NCBI GenBank assembly: GCA_050299555.1
Contig: JBNKWA010000079.1
Span: forward strand, 1 to 14,148
Length of the DNA: 14,148 nucleotides
DNA from: JBNKWA01 sp050299555
GTDB lineage: Bacteria; Pseudomonadota; Alphaproteobacteria; Rhodobacterales; Rhodobacteraceae
Direction of reading: 5' to 3'
Positions 6,520-13,420 of this stretch are shown one piece after another. Within the stretch, counting starts at the first letter, position 1, and each line of letters opens with the position of its first letter. Below the pieces are notes generated by a model. That model had not been told where the DNA came from, did not search any database, and was given only the letters and a program-made list of their open reading frames with translations. Position numbers and translations under genes: made by a program.

Positions 6520-7488
6520 CTATTGTGACTTGTAGGCGTCGATCACCGCCTTGCCGGCATCGCCGGCGGCGCCGATCCACTCGTCGGTCATGGTGGCGCC
6601 GAAGCCTTCGAGGTCGGACTTCAGCGCATCCGACGGCCCGGCCACGGTCATGCCGTTATCGGCCAGCGTCTTGAGGTACTCGTCGGTCAGTGCCTTGGCG
6701 CGTGCCTCGCCAGCGGCCGCCGCCTTGGCACCGCACTCCATGATCGCCGCCTTGGAGGCGTCGTCGAGCGCGTTGTAGCTGTCCTTGTTCACGAAGACGG
6801 TGTTGCGCGGCAGCCATGCCTGCACGTCGTAGAAATGGGTCAGGCTTTCCCAGACCTTGGAATCGACGCCGGTGGAACCGGAGGAGATGAAGCTTTCGGC
6901 GACACCGGTGGCCAGCGCCTGGCTCAGCTCGGCCGCCTCGATCTGCACCGGCGTCATGCCGGCCAGCTCGGCCACCCGGGCGGTGGCGGCGTTGTAGGCG
7001 CGGAACTTGATCCCCGCCATGTCGCCGACCGAATTGACCTCCTTCTTGAAGTAGAGGCCCTGCGGCGGCCACGGCACCGAGTAGACATAGACCAGGTTCT
7101 GCTCGTCGAGCGCGGCCGCGATGGCATCCTTGGCGGCCGCCAGCAGCTTGTCGGAGGCATCGAACGAGGTGGCCAGGAACGGGATCGAGTCGACGCCGAA
7201 AAGCGGGTTCTCGTTGGCATGGGCCGACAGGAGCCGCTCGCCGATGGGCGCCTGGCCGGTCTGCACCGCGCGCTTGATGTCGCTGCCGGAGAAAAGCGAG
7301 CCGTTGGGATGGACGACGATCTCCAGCGCGCCACCGGTGCCTTCCTTCACGCATTCGGCGAAGGCGACGCCGTTTTCGGTGTGATAGTTGGTCGCCGGAT
7401 AGGCCATCGGCATGTCCCAGGTCTCGGCCCGGGCCGAGGCCGCTGCCGCCGTCGCGCCGGCGGCCAGCAGCAAAGTCAGTCCCTTCAT
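6520..7488 (-). CDS. dctP: TRAP transporter substrate-binding protein DctP
   Basis: This 322-residue periplasmic binding protein captures the solute for the TRAP permease. It begins with a Sec signal peptide: a positive N-terminus, a Leu/Ala-rich core at residues 4-17, and likely cleavage after ARA at residue 21. The mature part has DctP-family features: VHPNGSLFSGSDIKRAVQTGQ, SVPWPPQGLYFKKEV, and GIKFRAYNAATARVAELAG. R163 is in the position of the conserved arginine that forms a salt bridge with the substrate carboxylate, so the solute is probably a carboxylate or amino acid. The ATG at 7488 has a GGGAG site at good spacing. It follows the DadA-like gene by 47 bases, which ties the transported solute to the upstream enzymes. 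The ligand itself cannot be named. Confidence 0.95.
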   Translation of the reverse strand: MKGLTLLLAAGATAAAASARAETWDMPMAYPATNYHTENGVAFAECVKEGTGGALEIVVHPNGSLFSGSDIKRAVQTGQAPIGERLLSAHANENPLFGVDSIPFLATSFDASDKLLAAAKDAIAAALDEQNLVYVYSVPWPPQGLYFKKEVNSVGDMAGIKFRAYNAATARVAELAGMTPVQIEAAELSQALATGVAESFISSGSTGVDSKVWESLTHFYDVQAWLPRNTVFVNKDSYNALDDASKAAIMECGAKAAAAGEARAKALTDEYLKTLADNGMTVAGPSDALKSDLEGFGATMTDEWIGAAGDAGKAVIDAYKSQ

Positions 7489-7535
7489 CTCGTTCTCCCT
7501 GATTGGTAGCGGATTTTGCGTTCTTGTTGTCGGGC

Positions 7536-8783
7536 TCATTGAAATCGCTCGGGGGCGTAGGGCGCAAGGTTTATGTTGGGCGCCGTCCCGGCGATGAGCT
7601 GGGCCAGGATGCGGCCGGTCCTGGGGCCGCCGGTCAGCCCGACATGATCGTGGCCGAAGCCGAGATAGGCGCCGGCGACGCCGGGAACCGGGCCGATCAC
7701 CGGCGTGGAATCGCTCATGGACGGCCGGTGCCCCATCCATTCCACGGTTCGCTTCCAGGCGAGCCCCGGCATCGCCGCGCGGATGCCGCGTTCCAGCAGC
7801 GCGAAGGGCGCCCGCGACGGCGGCGCGTCGAGGCCGCCGAACTCGACGATCCCGGCCAGCCTGAGCCGCCCCTCCATGGGCGTGGCGACGAACTTGCCGG
7901 CGGCGATCATCACCGGCGAGCGCGGCATGACGGATGGCTCCCACAGCTCCAGGTGATAGCCGCGCTCGGTTTCCAGCGGGATCTTCAGGCCGAGGCGTTC
8001 GGCCAGCGGCCGGGACCAGGCGCCGGCGGCGAGGACGGCCGCATCGCAGGGGATCGTCTCGCCGCCGACCCGGACGCCGGTGACCGGCCCGCCCTCGCGC
8101 GCGATGTCGGACACCTCGCCGATGACGATCCGCGCCCCCTCGGCCTCGGCATGGGCGGCGAGATCCTTGACGTAGGCGCCGGGGTCGGCGATGCGGCCGT
8201 GGTCCTTCAGCCGCACGGCGCAGGCCAGGCCGGCGGCAAAGGCCGGGTCGTAGGCCTGAAACGCCGCGCCTTCGAGGACGTCCCAGGTGAACCCGTGCTC
8301 GGCCCGCACCGACCAGCCGAAGGCGTCGGCCTCGAAATGGCGGCGGTCGTTGTAGACGAAGACGTAATCCGCCGGATGCAGCCACCTGGCGGCCCCGGTG
8401 CCGGTGGCCAGCGCCTGGTGCTCGGCCAGGCTGTCGCCGATGATCGGGGCCAGCGCAGCGGCCCGGCGCCGGACGGCAGCGGCGTTGGCATGACCAAGAT
8501 AGCGCAGCAGCCACGGCGCCAGCCGCGGCAGGTAGCCCCATTTCAGGAACAGCGGCTGGCGGGGGTCCAGCAGCATCCGCGGCGCCTTCATCAGCAGGCC
8601 CGGAACCGTGACCGGCACGATCGAGCACGAGGCCAGCACGCCGCCATTGCCGTGGCTGGTGCCCTCGCCCGGCCCCTTCCTGTCGATCAGGATCACCTTG
8701 TGGCCGGCCCGCTGCAGCCAGATCGCGGTGGCGACGCCGACGATGCCGGCGCCGATGATCGCGACGGTCCTGGCGGTGCTCAT
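7536..8783 (-). CDS. FAD-dependent oxidoreductase, DadA-like D-amino-acid dehydrogenase family
   Basis: This 415-residue flavoprotein of the DAO/DadA family probably oxidises a D-amino acid or related secondary amine to an imine/2-oxo acid and passes electrons to the respiratory chain. The N-terminus has the FAD Rossmann motif GAGIVG (residues 11-16), and D34 after the second strand is placed to contact the ribose. SHGNGG follows near residue 43, as is typical of DadA. The C-terminus has DSTPVIGPVPGVAGAYLGFGHDHVGLTGGPRTGRILAQLI, the family's second FAD-contact region. The start at 8783 overlaps the stop of the ThDP gene as ATGA, which argues for translational coupling; an in-frame ATG at 8792 is possible. 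Specificity in this family is broad (D-Ala, other D-amino acids, sarcosine-like compounds), so no symbol is assigned. The context with a racemase supports an amino-acid substrate. Confidence 0.9.
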   Translation of the reverse strand: MSTARTVAIIGAGIVGVATAIWLQRAGHKVILIDRKGPGEGTSHGNGGVLASCSIVPVTVPGLLMKAPRMLLDPRQPLFLKWGYLPRLAPWLLRYLGHANAAAVRRRAAALAPIIGDSLAEHQALATGTGAARWLHPADYVFVYNDRRHFEADAFGWSVRAEHGFTWDVLEGAAFQAYDPAFAAGLACAVRLKDHGRIADPGAYVKDLAAHAEAEGARIVIGEVSDIAREGGPVTGVRVGGETIPCDAAVLAAGAWSRPLAERLGLKIPLETERGYHLELWEPSVMPRSPVMIAAGKFVATPMEGRLRLAGIVEFGGLDAPPSRAPFALLERGIRAAMPGLAWKRTVEWMGHRPSMSDSTPVIGPVPGVAGAYLGFGHDHVGLTGGPRTGRILAQLIAGTAPNINLAPYAPERFQ

Positions 8784-10465
8784 CCCATCCATCGGCGCAC
8801 CGGGGCCGCGGCCTCTTCCAGCGGCTGGGTGACGACATCGACAAGCGTCGGGCCGTCATGGTCCAGCGCCTCGCGCAGTACCGCGTCGAGCCGGCCCGGG
8901 TCCTCTACCCGCCAGCTTTTCACGCCGAAGCCCGTGGCGATGGCGGCCTGGTCAGTGCGGTTGAAGTCGACATTGTGATAGCGGGCGCCCTTGTCGGCCC
9001 TCTGGCTGGCCTTGATCCAGCCGAAGCTGGCATTGGAGAAGACAACGAAGGTGATGTCGGCGCCCGCCCGCGCGATCGTCTCCAGCTCGCCGCAGGCAAA
9101 GCCGAACGAGCCGTCGCCCATCAGCGCCACCACCTTCTGTCCCGGCCGCCCGTACCAGGCGCCGAGCGAGGCCGGCAGCGCGTAGCCGAGCGCGCCGTGG
9201 GCCCGGTTGGTGATGAAATGGCGGCCGGCGCGGGGCAACTGGTAATAGGCCGAGACGTAGGGGCAGCTTGTCCCCGGATCGGACAGGATCACCGCATCAT
9301 CGGGGAGCGTGCGCTGCAGCGCGGCGATCACCCGCTCGGGCCGGATCGGCGCCGCGTCGCTTTCGGCCAGCACCCCGAAGCGGTCGAACTTGCGCCGGCG
9401 GATGTCGGCGGCCAGCGCCGCACCGCCGAAGGATTTCGCCGCGCGGGCATCGAGCAGGCGGTTGACCTCGGCCAGAGCCAGCCTGAGGTCGGCGACCACG
9501 CCCACCTCGGTGGGATAGTTGGCGCCGATGACCATCGGGTCGCTGTCGAAATGCACGATCCGGGCGCCGGGTTTCGGCGCCTCCCACCGGGCCGTGGTGG
9601 TGGAGCCGGCCCGGCAGCCCATGAAGACCACCAGATCGGCCGCCTCCATCGCCGCCCAGGTCTCGTCGGTGCCGCCGTTGGAGCCGACCACGCCGACGGC
9701 GTTGGCATGGGTCTCGGCCAGCGACCCCTGCCCCGAGATCGAGGTGGCGACCGGGATGTCGAGCCGCGTCGCCAGCCGGTCCAGCTCGGCCATGGCGCCG
9801 GCGATCACCACGCCGCCGCCGCAGACGATCAGCGGCGAGGCCGCCGACAGGATCGCATCGAGCGCCGCCTCGGCCGCCCCCGGCGCCGGCGCGGCGGGAT
9901 AGGCGGGGAAGGCCTGCAGCGCCGGATCGGCCCACAGGTCGGCCGCATCGACGGGATCGTACTGGATGTCATAGGGCACCCCGAGATGCGCCGCGCCCGG
10001 GCGGCCAGTGACCATGGCCCGGAACGCCGCGCGCATCATCCGCGGAATGTGGTCGGCGCGGCGGATGACCGTGTTCCACTTGGTCAGGGGGCGCATCATC
10101 GCCTCCTGATCGACCTCGGTCAGCGGGTACTTGCCATAGCTCGCCACCGCGATGTCGGTGGTGATCGCCAGGACCGCGTGGCTCGACTCGCGCGCCTCGA
10201 TCAGCCCCGGCAGGATGTAGGTAGCGCCGCCGCCGGAGGGACCCTCGCAGACGCCCACCCGGCCGGTCACCCTTGCATAGGCGTCGGCCATGTAGGCGGC
10301 CGAGCGTTCGTCGCGGGTCAGCACATGGGTGATGCCGTGGTCGAGCCGCAGCATCGAATCGTAGAATGGCAGGCTGGTATCGCCGCACAGGCCAAAGACG
10401 TGCCGGACGCCATGCGCCTGAAGCATCCGCACCATCGCGTCCGCGCCGGTCGGTGAATTCCGCAT
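8780..10465 (-). CDS. Thiamine-diphosphate-dependent enzyme of the acetolactate synthase / 2-oxo-acid decarboxylase superfamily
   Basis: The 561-residue protein has the three-domain order of this superfamily. The N-terminal PYR domain contains the ThDP-activating glutamate E53 (TRDERSAAYMADAYARVTG). A central Rossmann-like domain covers roughly residues 190-330. The C-terminal PP domain has the ThDP/Mg motif GDGSF at 450-454, ending at N478. It will bind ThDP and act on a 2-oxo acid by decarboxylation or carboligation. It is not clearly IlvB: there is no small subunit gene, and the first-gene position next to an amino-acid dehydrogenase suggests it acts on the oxo acid made there. Sulfoacetaldehyde acetyltransferase-like or benzoylformate-decarboxylase-like roles are possible; the sequence does not settle it. 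The start at 10465 gives a family-like N-terminus (ADAMVRMLQAHGVRHVFGLCGD) with AAGG eight bases upstream. Its stop overlaps the next gene by 4 bp. Confidence 0.9.
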   Translation of the reverse strand: MRNSPTGADAMVRMLQAHGVRHVFGLCGDTSLPFYDSMLRLDHGITHVLTRDERSAAYMADAYARVTGRVGVCEGPSGGGATYILPGLIEARESSHAVLAITTDIAVASYGKYPLTEVDQEAMMRPLTKWNTVIRRADHIPRMMRAAFRAMVTGRPGAAHLGVPYDIQYDPVDAADLWADPALQAFPAYPAAPAPGAAEAALDAILSAASPLIVCGGGVVIAGAMAELDRLATRLDIPVATSISGQGSLAETHANAVGVVGSNGGTDETWAAMEAADLVVFMGCRAGSTTTARWEAPKPGARIVHFDSDPMVIGANYPTEVGVVADLRLALAEVNRLLDARAAKSFGGAALAADIRRRKFDRFGVLAESDAAPIRPERVIAALQRTLPDDAVILSDPGTSCPYVSAYYQLPRAGRHFITNRAHGALGYALPASLGAWYGRPGQKVVALMGDGSFGFACGELETIARAGADITFVVFSNASFGWIKASQRADKGARYHNVDFNRTDQAAIATGFGVKSWRVEDPGRLDAVLREALDHDGPTLVDVVTQPLEEAAAPVRRWMG

Positions 10466-10489
10466 GCCCCTCGCCTTGCCGCCTGCTAG

Positions 10490-10504
10490 ACGCTTGCACA
10501 GCGT
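10490..10504. promoter_or_regulatory. Small palindrome over the -10 of the ThDP-TRAP operon (possible operator)
   Basis: ACGCT-tgcac-AGCGT is a perfect inverted repeat with 5-base arms and a 5-base spacer. It covers the proposed -10 hexamer (10493-10498). A dimeric repressor bound here would shut off the operon. The arms are short and chance cannot be excluded. Confidence 0.3.
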
Positions 10505-10521
10505 TGCCGGTTCCGCGTCAA
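10493..10521 (-). promoter_or_regulatory. Promoter candidate for the ThDP-dadA-TRAP-BASS operon
   Basis: On the minus strand TTGACG (10521-10516, 5/6 match to -35) is followed after 17 bases by TGCAAG (10498-10493, a weak 3/6 -10). The -10 ends 27 bases before the ATG at 10465, a normal leader length. A weak -10 with a good -35 is common in high-GC alphaproteobacteria and often goes with activator or repressor control. Confidence 0.4.
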
Positions 10522-10535
10522 GCCGTTGGCGCGGC

Positions 10536-10559
10536 GAAAAGCGGCGCCGGGCGCTTTTC
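10536..10559. promoter_or_regulatory. Inverted repeat in the divergent control region (candidate operator)
   Basis: GAAAAGCG (10536-10543) and CGCTTTTC (10552-10559) are perfect 8-base complements with an 8-base spacer, so the half-sites repeat every 16 bases. The site is just upstream of the operon's -35 and 57 bases before the racemase start, ideal for a regulator acting on both directions. It is unlikely to be a terminator, since no transcript should end between two divergent starts. No regulator gene is visible in the window. Confidence 0.5.
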
Positions 10560-10615
10560 AACGGCCCGGATCGGGATCACCATGGCGGAAGGCTGGGCCA
10601 AGGAGTGAAGCGACG

Positions 10616-11362
10616 ATGATCGAGAGCGGCGGCAAGACCGTCTATGGCGCCACCCTGGGCATCCTGATGCTGGAGACGCGGTTTCCCCGCATTCCCGGCG
10701 ATATCGGCAATGCGCTGACCTGGCCCTTCCCGGTGCAATATGGCGTCGTGCGCGGGGCCACCCCCGACAAGGCGGTGCGCGGCGACCCGGACGCGCTGAC
10801 GGCGCCGTTCATCGAGGCGGGGCTGGCGCTGGTGGCGCAGGGCTGCGACGGGATCGCCACCAATTGCGGCTTTCTGGTTCCCCTGCAGGACCGCATGGCC
10901 GAAGCACTTGGCGTGCCGGTGGCCAGTTCGGCACTGATGCAGGTGCCGATGGTGCAGGCGATGCTGCCACCCGGGCGCCGGGTCGGGATCGTCACGATCT
11001 CGCGCGCCAGCCTGAGCGAAAGGCACCTGCGGGCGGCGGGCATCGCGGCGGACACCCCGGTTGCCGGTACCGACGAGGGCGCCGAGTTCACCGCCAGGAT
11101 CCTGTCGGATGCGGCCGAGATCGACTTTGCGCAGGCCCGCAGGGATGTGGTCGATGCGGCGGTTGGGCTTTGCCGGCAGACGCCGGAGCTTGGCGCGATC
11201 GTGCTGGAATGCACCAACATGGTGCCCTATGCCGCCGACGTGCGCCGCGCCACCGGGCTGCCGGTGTTCTCGATCTACAGCTATCTGGTCTGGTTCCAGG
11301 CGGCGCTGATGCCGAGGCGGTTTCCACCCGGGCTGGATGACGGGCCGGTATCGGTCAGGTGA
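10616..11362 (+). CDS. Aspartate/glutamate racemase family protein
   Basis: This 248-residue cytosolic protein belongs to the Asp/Glu/hydantoin racemase superfamily, which uses two cysteines as acid and base without cofactor. Both are present in good contexts: Cys84 in GIATNCGFL and Cys199 in IVLECTNMVPYA, one per pseudo-symmetric half. Other family-like stretches are YGATLGILMLETRFPRIPGD and GRRVGIVTIS. The substrate could be an amino acid, a hydantoin or a related acid such as maleate; the sequence cannot separate these. The ATG at 10616 was chosen for its AAGGAG ten bases upstream; the open frame extends 90 bases further without family-like sequence. It is divergent from the ThDP-DadA-TRAP operon and probably supplies or removes the D-enantiomer for that pathway. 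Its end overlaps the convergent kynU by 8 bp. Confidence 0.88.
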   Translation: MIESGGKTVYGATLGILMLETRFPRIPGDIGNALTWPFPVQYGVVRGATPDKAVRGDPDALTAPFIEAGLALVAQGCDGIATNCGFLVPLQDRMAEALGVPVASSALMQVPMVQAMLPPGRRVGIVTISRASLSERHLRAAGIAADTPVAGTDEGAEFTARILSDAAEIDFAQARRDVVDAAVGLCRQTPELGAIVLECTNMVPYAADVRRATGLPVFSIYSYLVWFQAALMPRRFPPGLDDGPVSVR

Positions 11363-12545
11363 CGCGGGAAACTGTCTGATATTTCGGATCGCGCCATGAC
11401 CCGTCCGCGATGATCCGCTCAAGGACCCCGGCGGCGCGGACCACATCCGCCGCGTCCAGGTAAAGCGGCGTGAAGCCGAAGCGCATGATGTCGGGGGCCC
11501 GGAAATCGCCGATGACGCCGCGGTCGATCAGCGCCTGCATCGCCTGATAGCCGTGGGCAAAGGCGAACGACACCTGCGAGCCGCGGGCCTGCGGATCGCG
11601 GGGCGAGGCCAGCGTCAGCGCCGGGCAGCGCGCCTCGACCTCGGCGATGAAAAGCTCTGACAATTCGCAGGAGGCGGCCCGGACATCCGCCATCGCCACC
11701 CCGTCCCAGACGTCGAGCGCGGTATCGAGGATGGCCAGCTGCACGATGGGCGGCGTGCCGACGCGCAGCCGCTCGGTGGACATCGCCGGGCGATAGCCAA
11801 GTTCCATCGCGAAGGGCGCATCATGGCCCATCCAGCCGGCCAGCGCCGGCTCGATGCCGCCGACGATATCGGGCCGCGCATAGATGAAGGCCGGCGCGCC
11901 GGGGCCGCCATTGAGGTACTTGTAGGTGCAGCCGACGGCGAACTCGGCGCCCGATCCGGCGATGTCCACCGGCACCGCGCCGGCGCTGTGGGCGAGGTCC
12001 CAGATCATCACCGCGCCCGCCGCATGGGCGGCCCGGGTGATCGCCTGCATGTCGTGCATGCGGCCGCTGCGGAAATCGACATGGGTCAGCATCACCGCCG
12101 CCACCTCGCCGGTGATCGCATCCGCCGCATCCTCGGGCGCGGGCGTGCGCAGCTCGTGGCCCTTGCCGATGGTGCCGATCAGCCCCTCGGCCATGTAGAG
12201 GTCGGTGGGAAAGTTGCCGCTGTCCGACAGGATCACCCGCCGGTCCGGCCGCATCCTCAGCGCAGCCGCGAGGGCCTGATAGACCTTGATCGACAGCGTG
12301 TCGCCGGTCGCCACCGATCCTTCCGGCGCTCCGATCAGCCGCGCGATGCGATCGCCGACGCGCCGCGGCAGCGAGATCCAGTCGGCGGTGTTCCAGGCCC
12401 GGATCAGCTCGCCCGCCCATTCCTGCCGGATCACCGCATCGGCCCGCTCGGCCGCGCCCCTGGGCAGCGGTCCCAGCGAGTTGCCGTCGAGATAGATCAC
12501 CCCCTCGGGCAGCGCGAACAGCGCCTTTTTCGGCAGCGCCGTCAC
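11355..12545 (-). CDS. kynU: Kynureninase
   Basis: KynU is a PLP enzyme that cleaves kynurenine to anthranilate and alanine. The 396-residue product has fold-type-I aminotransferase features typical of kynureninase: IYLDGNSLGPLP at the N-terminus, MIWDLAHSAGAVPVD with the Asp that pairs with the pyridine nitrogen, and CTYKYLNGGPGAPAF with the PLP-binding Lys209. GWMGHDAPFAMELGY and RLRVGTPPI are also as expected. The start is GTG at 12545, overlapping the kynA stop as GTGA, which indicates translational coupling. No ATG lies near enough to be an alternative. The 3' end overlaps the convergent racemase-family gene by 8 bp. It is the distal gene of the gcdH-kynA-kynU run. Confidence 0.96.
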   Translation of the reverse strand: MTALPKKALFALPEGVIYLDGNSLGPLPRGAAERADAVIRQEWAGELIRAWNTADWISLPRRVGDRIARLIGAPEGSVATGDTLSIKVYQALAAALRMRPDRRVILSDSGNFPTDLYMAEGLIGTIGKGHELRTPAPEDAADAITGEVAAVMLTHVDFRSGRMHDMQAITRAAHAAGAVMIWDLAHSAGAVPVDIAGSGAEFAVGCTYKYLNGGPGAPAFIYARPDIVGGIEPALAGWMGHDAPFAMELGYRPAMSTERLRVGTPPIVQLAILDTALDVWDGVAMADVRAASCELSELFIAEVEARCPALTLASPRDPQARGSQVSFAFAHGYQAMQALIDRGVIGDFRAPDIMRFGFTPLYLDAADVVRAAGVLERIIADGSWRDPKYQTVSRVT

Positions 12546-13381
12546 AGCTCGCCCCGGAGGTTCCAGAGCTCGGGGAACAGCTCGACGCTCAGCATCCGGC
12601 GCAGGTACTGCACGCCCGAGGTGCCGCCGGTGCCGCGCTTGAAGCCGATCACCCGTTCCACCGTGGTGACGTGGTTGAACCGCCAGCGGCGGAAATAGTC
12701 CTCCAGGTCCACCAGCTTCTCGGCCAGCTCGTAGAGCGTCCAGTGGCGCTCCACGTCCTCGTAGACCTCGCGCCACTTGGCCTGCACCTCGGGCAGGGCC
12801 TTGTGCGGGGTGGCCAGCTGCGGCGCCGGCACCGCCGCCCCCGGCCCGTCGATGGTCGTGAACAGCAGCCCGATCACGTCGTCGTAGAAGCTTGGCCGCG
12901 CCAGCTCCTCGCTCAGCATCCGGTGCGCCTCGGGCACGTGCTCATGGGGCTTCAGCATGTTGGGATTGCGGTTGCCGAGCACGTATTCGATCATCCGGTA
13001 CTGCCAGGACTGGAACCCCGAGGACGCCCCGAGCGTGGCACGGAAGCGGGTATAGTCGGCCGGCGTCATCGTCCTCAGCACGTCCCAGGCACCGTTCAGC
13101 TGCTCGAAGATGCGGCTGACCCGGGCGAGGATCTTGAACATCTGCGCCGTCTCGCCGGCCTTCAGCGCCGCGCGGGCGGCCAGAAGCTCGTGGATCGCCA
13201 GCTTCATCCACAGCTCGCTGGTCTGGTGCTGGATGATGAACAGCATCTCGTCATGCGCCTCGCTCAGCGGATGCTGCTGGGAAAGGACGGCGTCGAGATG
13301 CAGATAGTCGCCATAGGACATCACGTCCCTGAACGCCATCGCCGCGCCTTCGCTGCCGGGATCGTAGGCGTCGCTGTTCAT
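12542..13381 (-). CDS. kynA: Tryptophan 2,3-dioxygenase
   Basis: This heme dioxygenase converts L-tryptophan to N-formylkynurenine, the first step of the kynurenine pathway. The 279-residue length is typical of bacterial TDO. Visible active-site elements are the distal His52 in FIIQHQTSELWMK, the substrate-carboxylate Arg in RFRATLGASSGFQSWQYR, the heme ligand His237 in RFNHVTTVERVIG, and the substrate loop GFKRGTGGTSG. The ATG at 13381 has AAAGG nine bases upstream; an in-frame GTG at 13408 would add nine residues without family support. It lies 39 bases after gcdH and overlaps kynU by four bases, so the three genes are probably cotranscribed. Confidence 0.97.
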   Translation of the reverse strand: MNSDAYDPGSEGAAMAFRDVMSYGDYLHLDAVLSQQHPLSEAHDEMLFIIQHQTSELWMKLAIHELLAARAALKAGETAQMFKILARVSRIFEQLNGAWDVLRTMTPADYTRFRATLGASSGFQSWQYRMIEYVLGNRNPNMLKPHEHVPEAHRMLSEELARPSFYDDVIGLLFTTIDGPGAAVPAPQLATPHKALPEVQAKWREVYEDVERHWTLYELAEKLVDLEDYFRRWRFNHVTTVERVIGFKRGTGGTSGVQYLRRMLSVELFPELWNLRGEL

Positions 13382-13398
13382 CTGTTGCCGCCTTTCCG

Positions 13399-13415
13399 CC
13401 CCGGGCACCCCGGGG
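13399..13415 (-). repeat. Short GC hairpin between gcdH and kynA
   Basis: CCCCGGG (13399-13405) and CCCGGGG (13409-13415) are perfect complements around a 3-base loop. It lies just upstream of the kynA ribosome binding site in the 39-base gap after gcdH. It could modulate read-through or translation of kynA. In DNA this GC-rich, a 7-bp stem is only weak evidence. Confidence 0.3.
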
Positions 13416-13420
13416 TCCGT

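Noticed and set aside
6520..8859. 779-codon minus-strand frame ending in DctP, as a possible enzyme-binding-protein fusion
   Set aside because: The last 322 codons are DctP with its own ribosome site and signal peptide. The upstream part is the DadA-like gene read in the wrong frame.
8858..10456. 532-codon plus-strand frame opposite the ThDP enzyme
   Set aside because: Shadow frame rich in Gly/Arg/Asp/His without motifs; the opposite strand encodes a complete ThDP enzyme.
10582..10608. Eight-codon frame MAEGWAKE before the racemase gene as an attenuator leader
   Set aside because: It has a single Trp codon, no terminator/antiterminator pairing, and its end is simply the racemase ribosome binding site.
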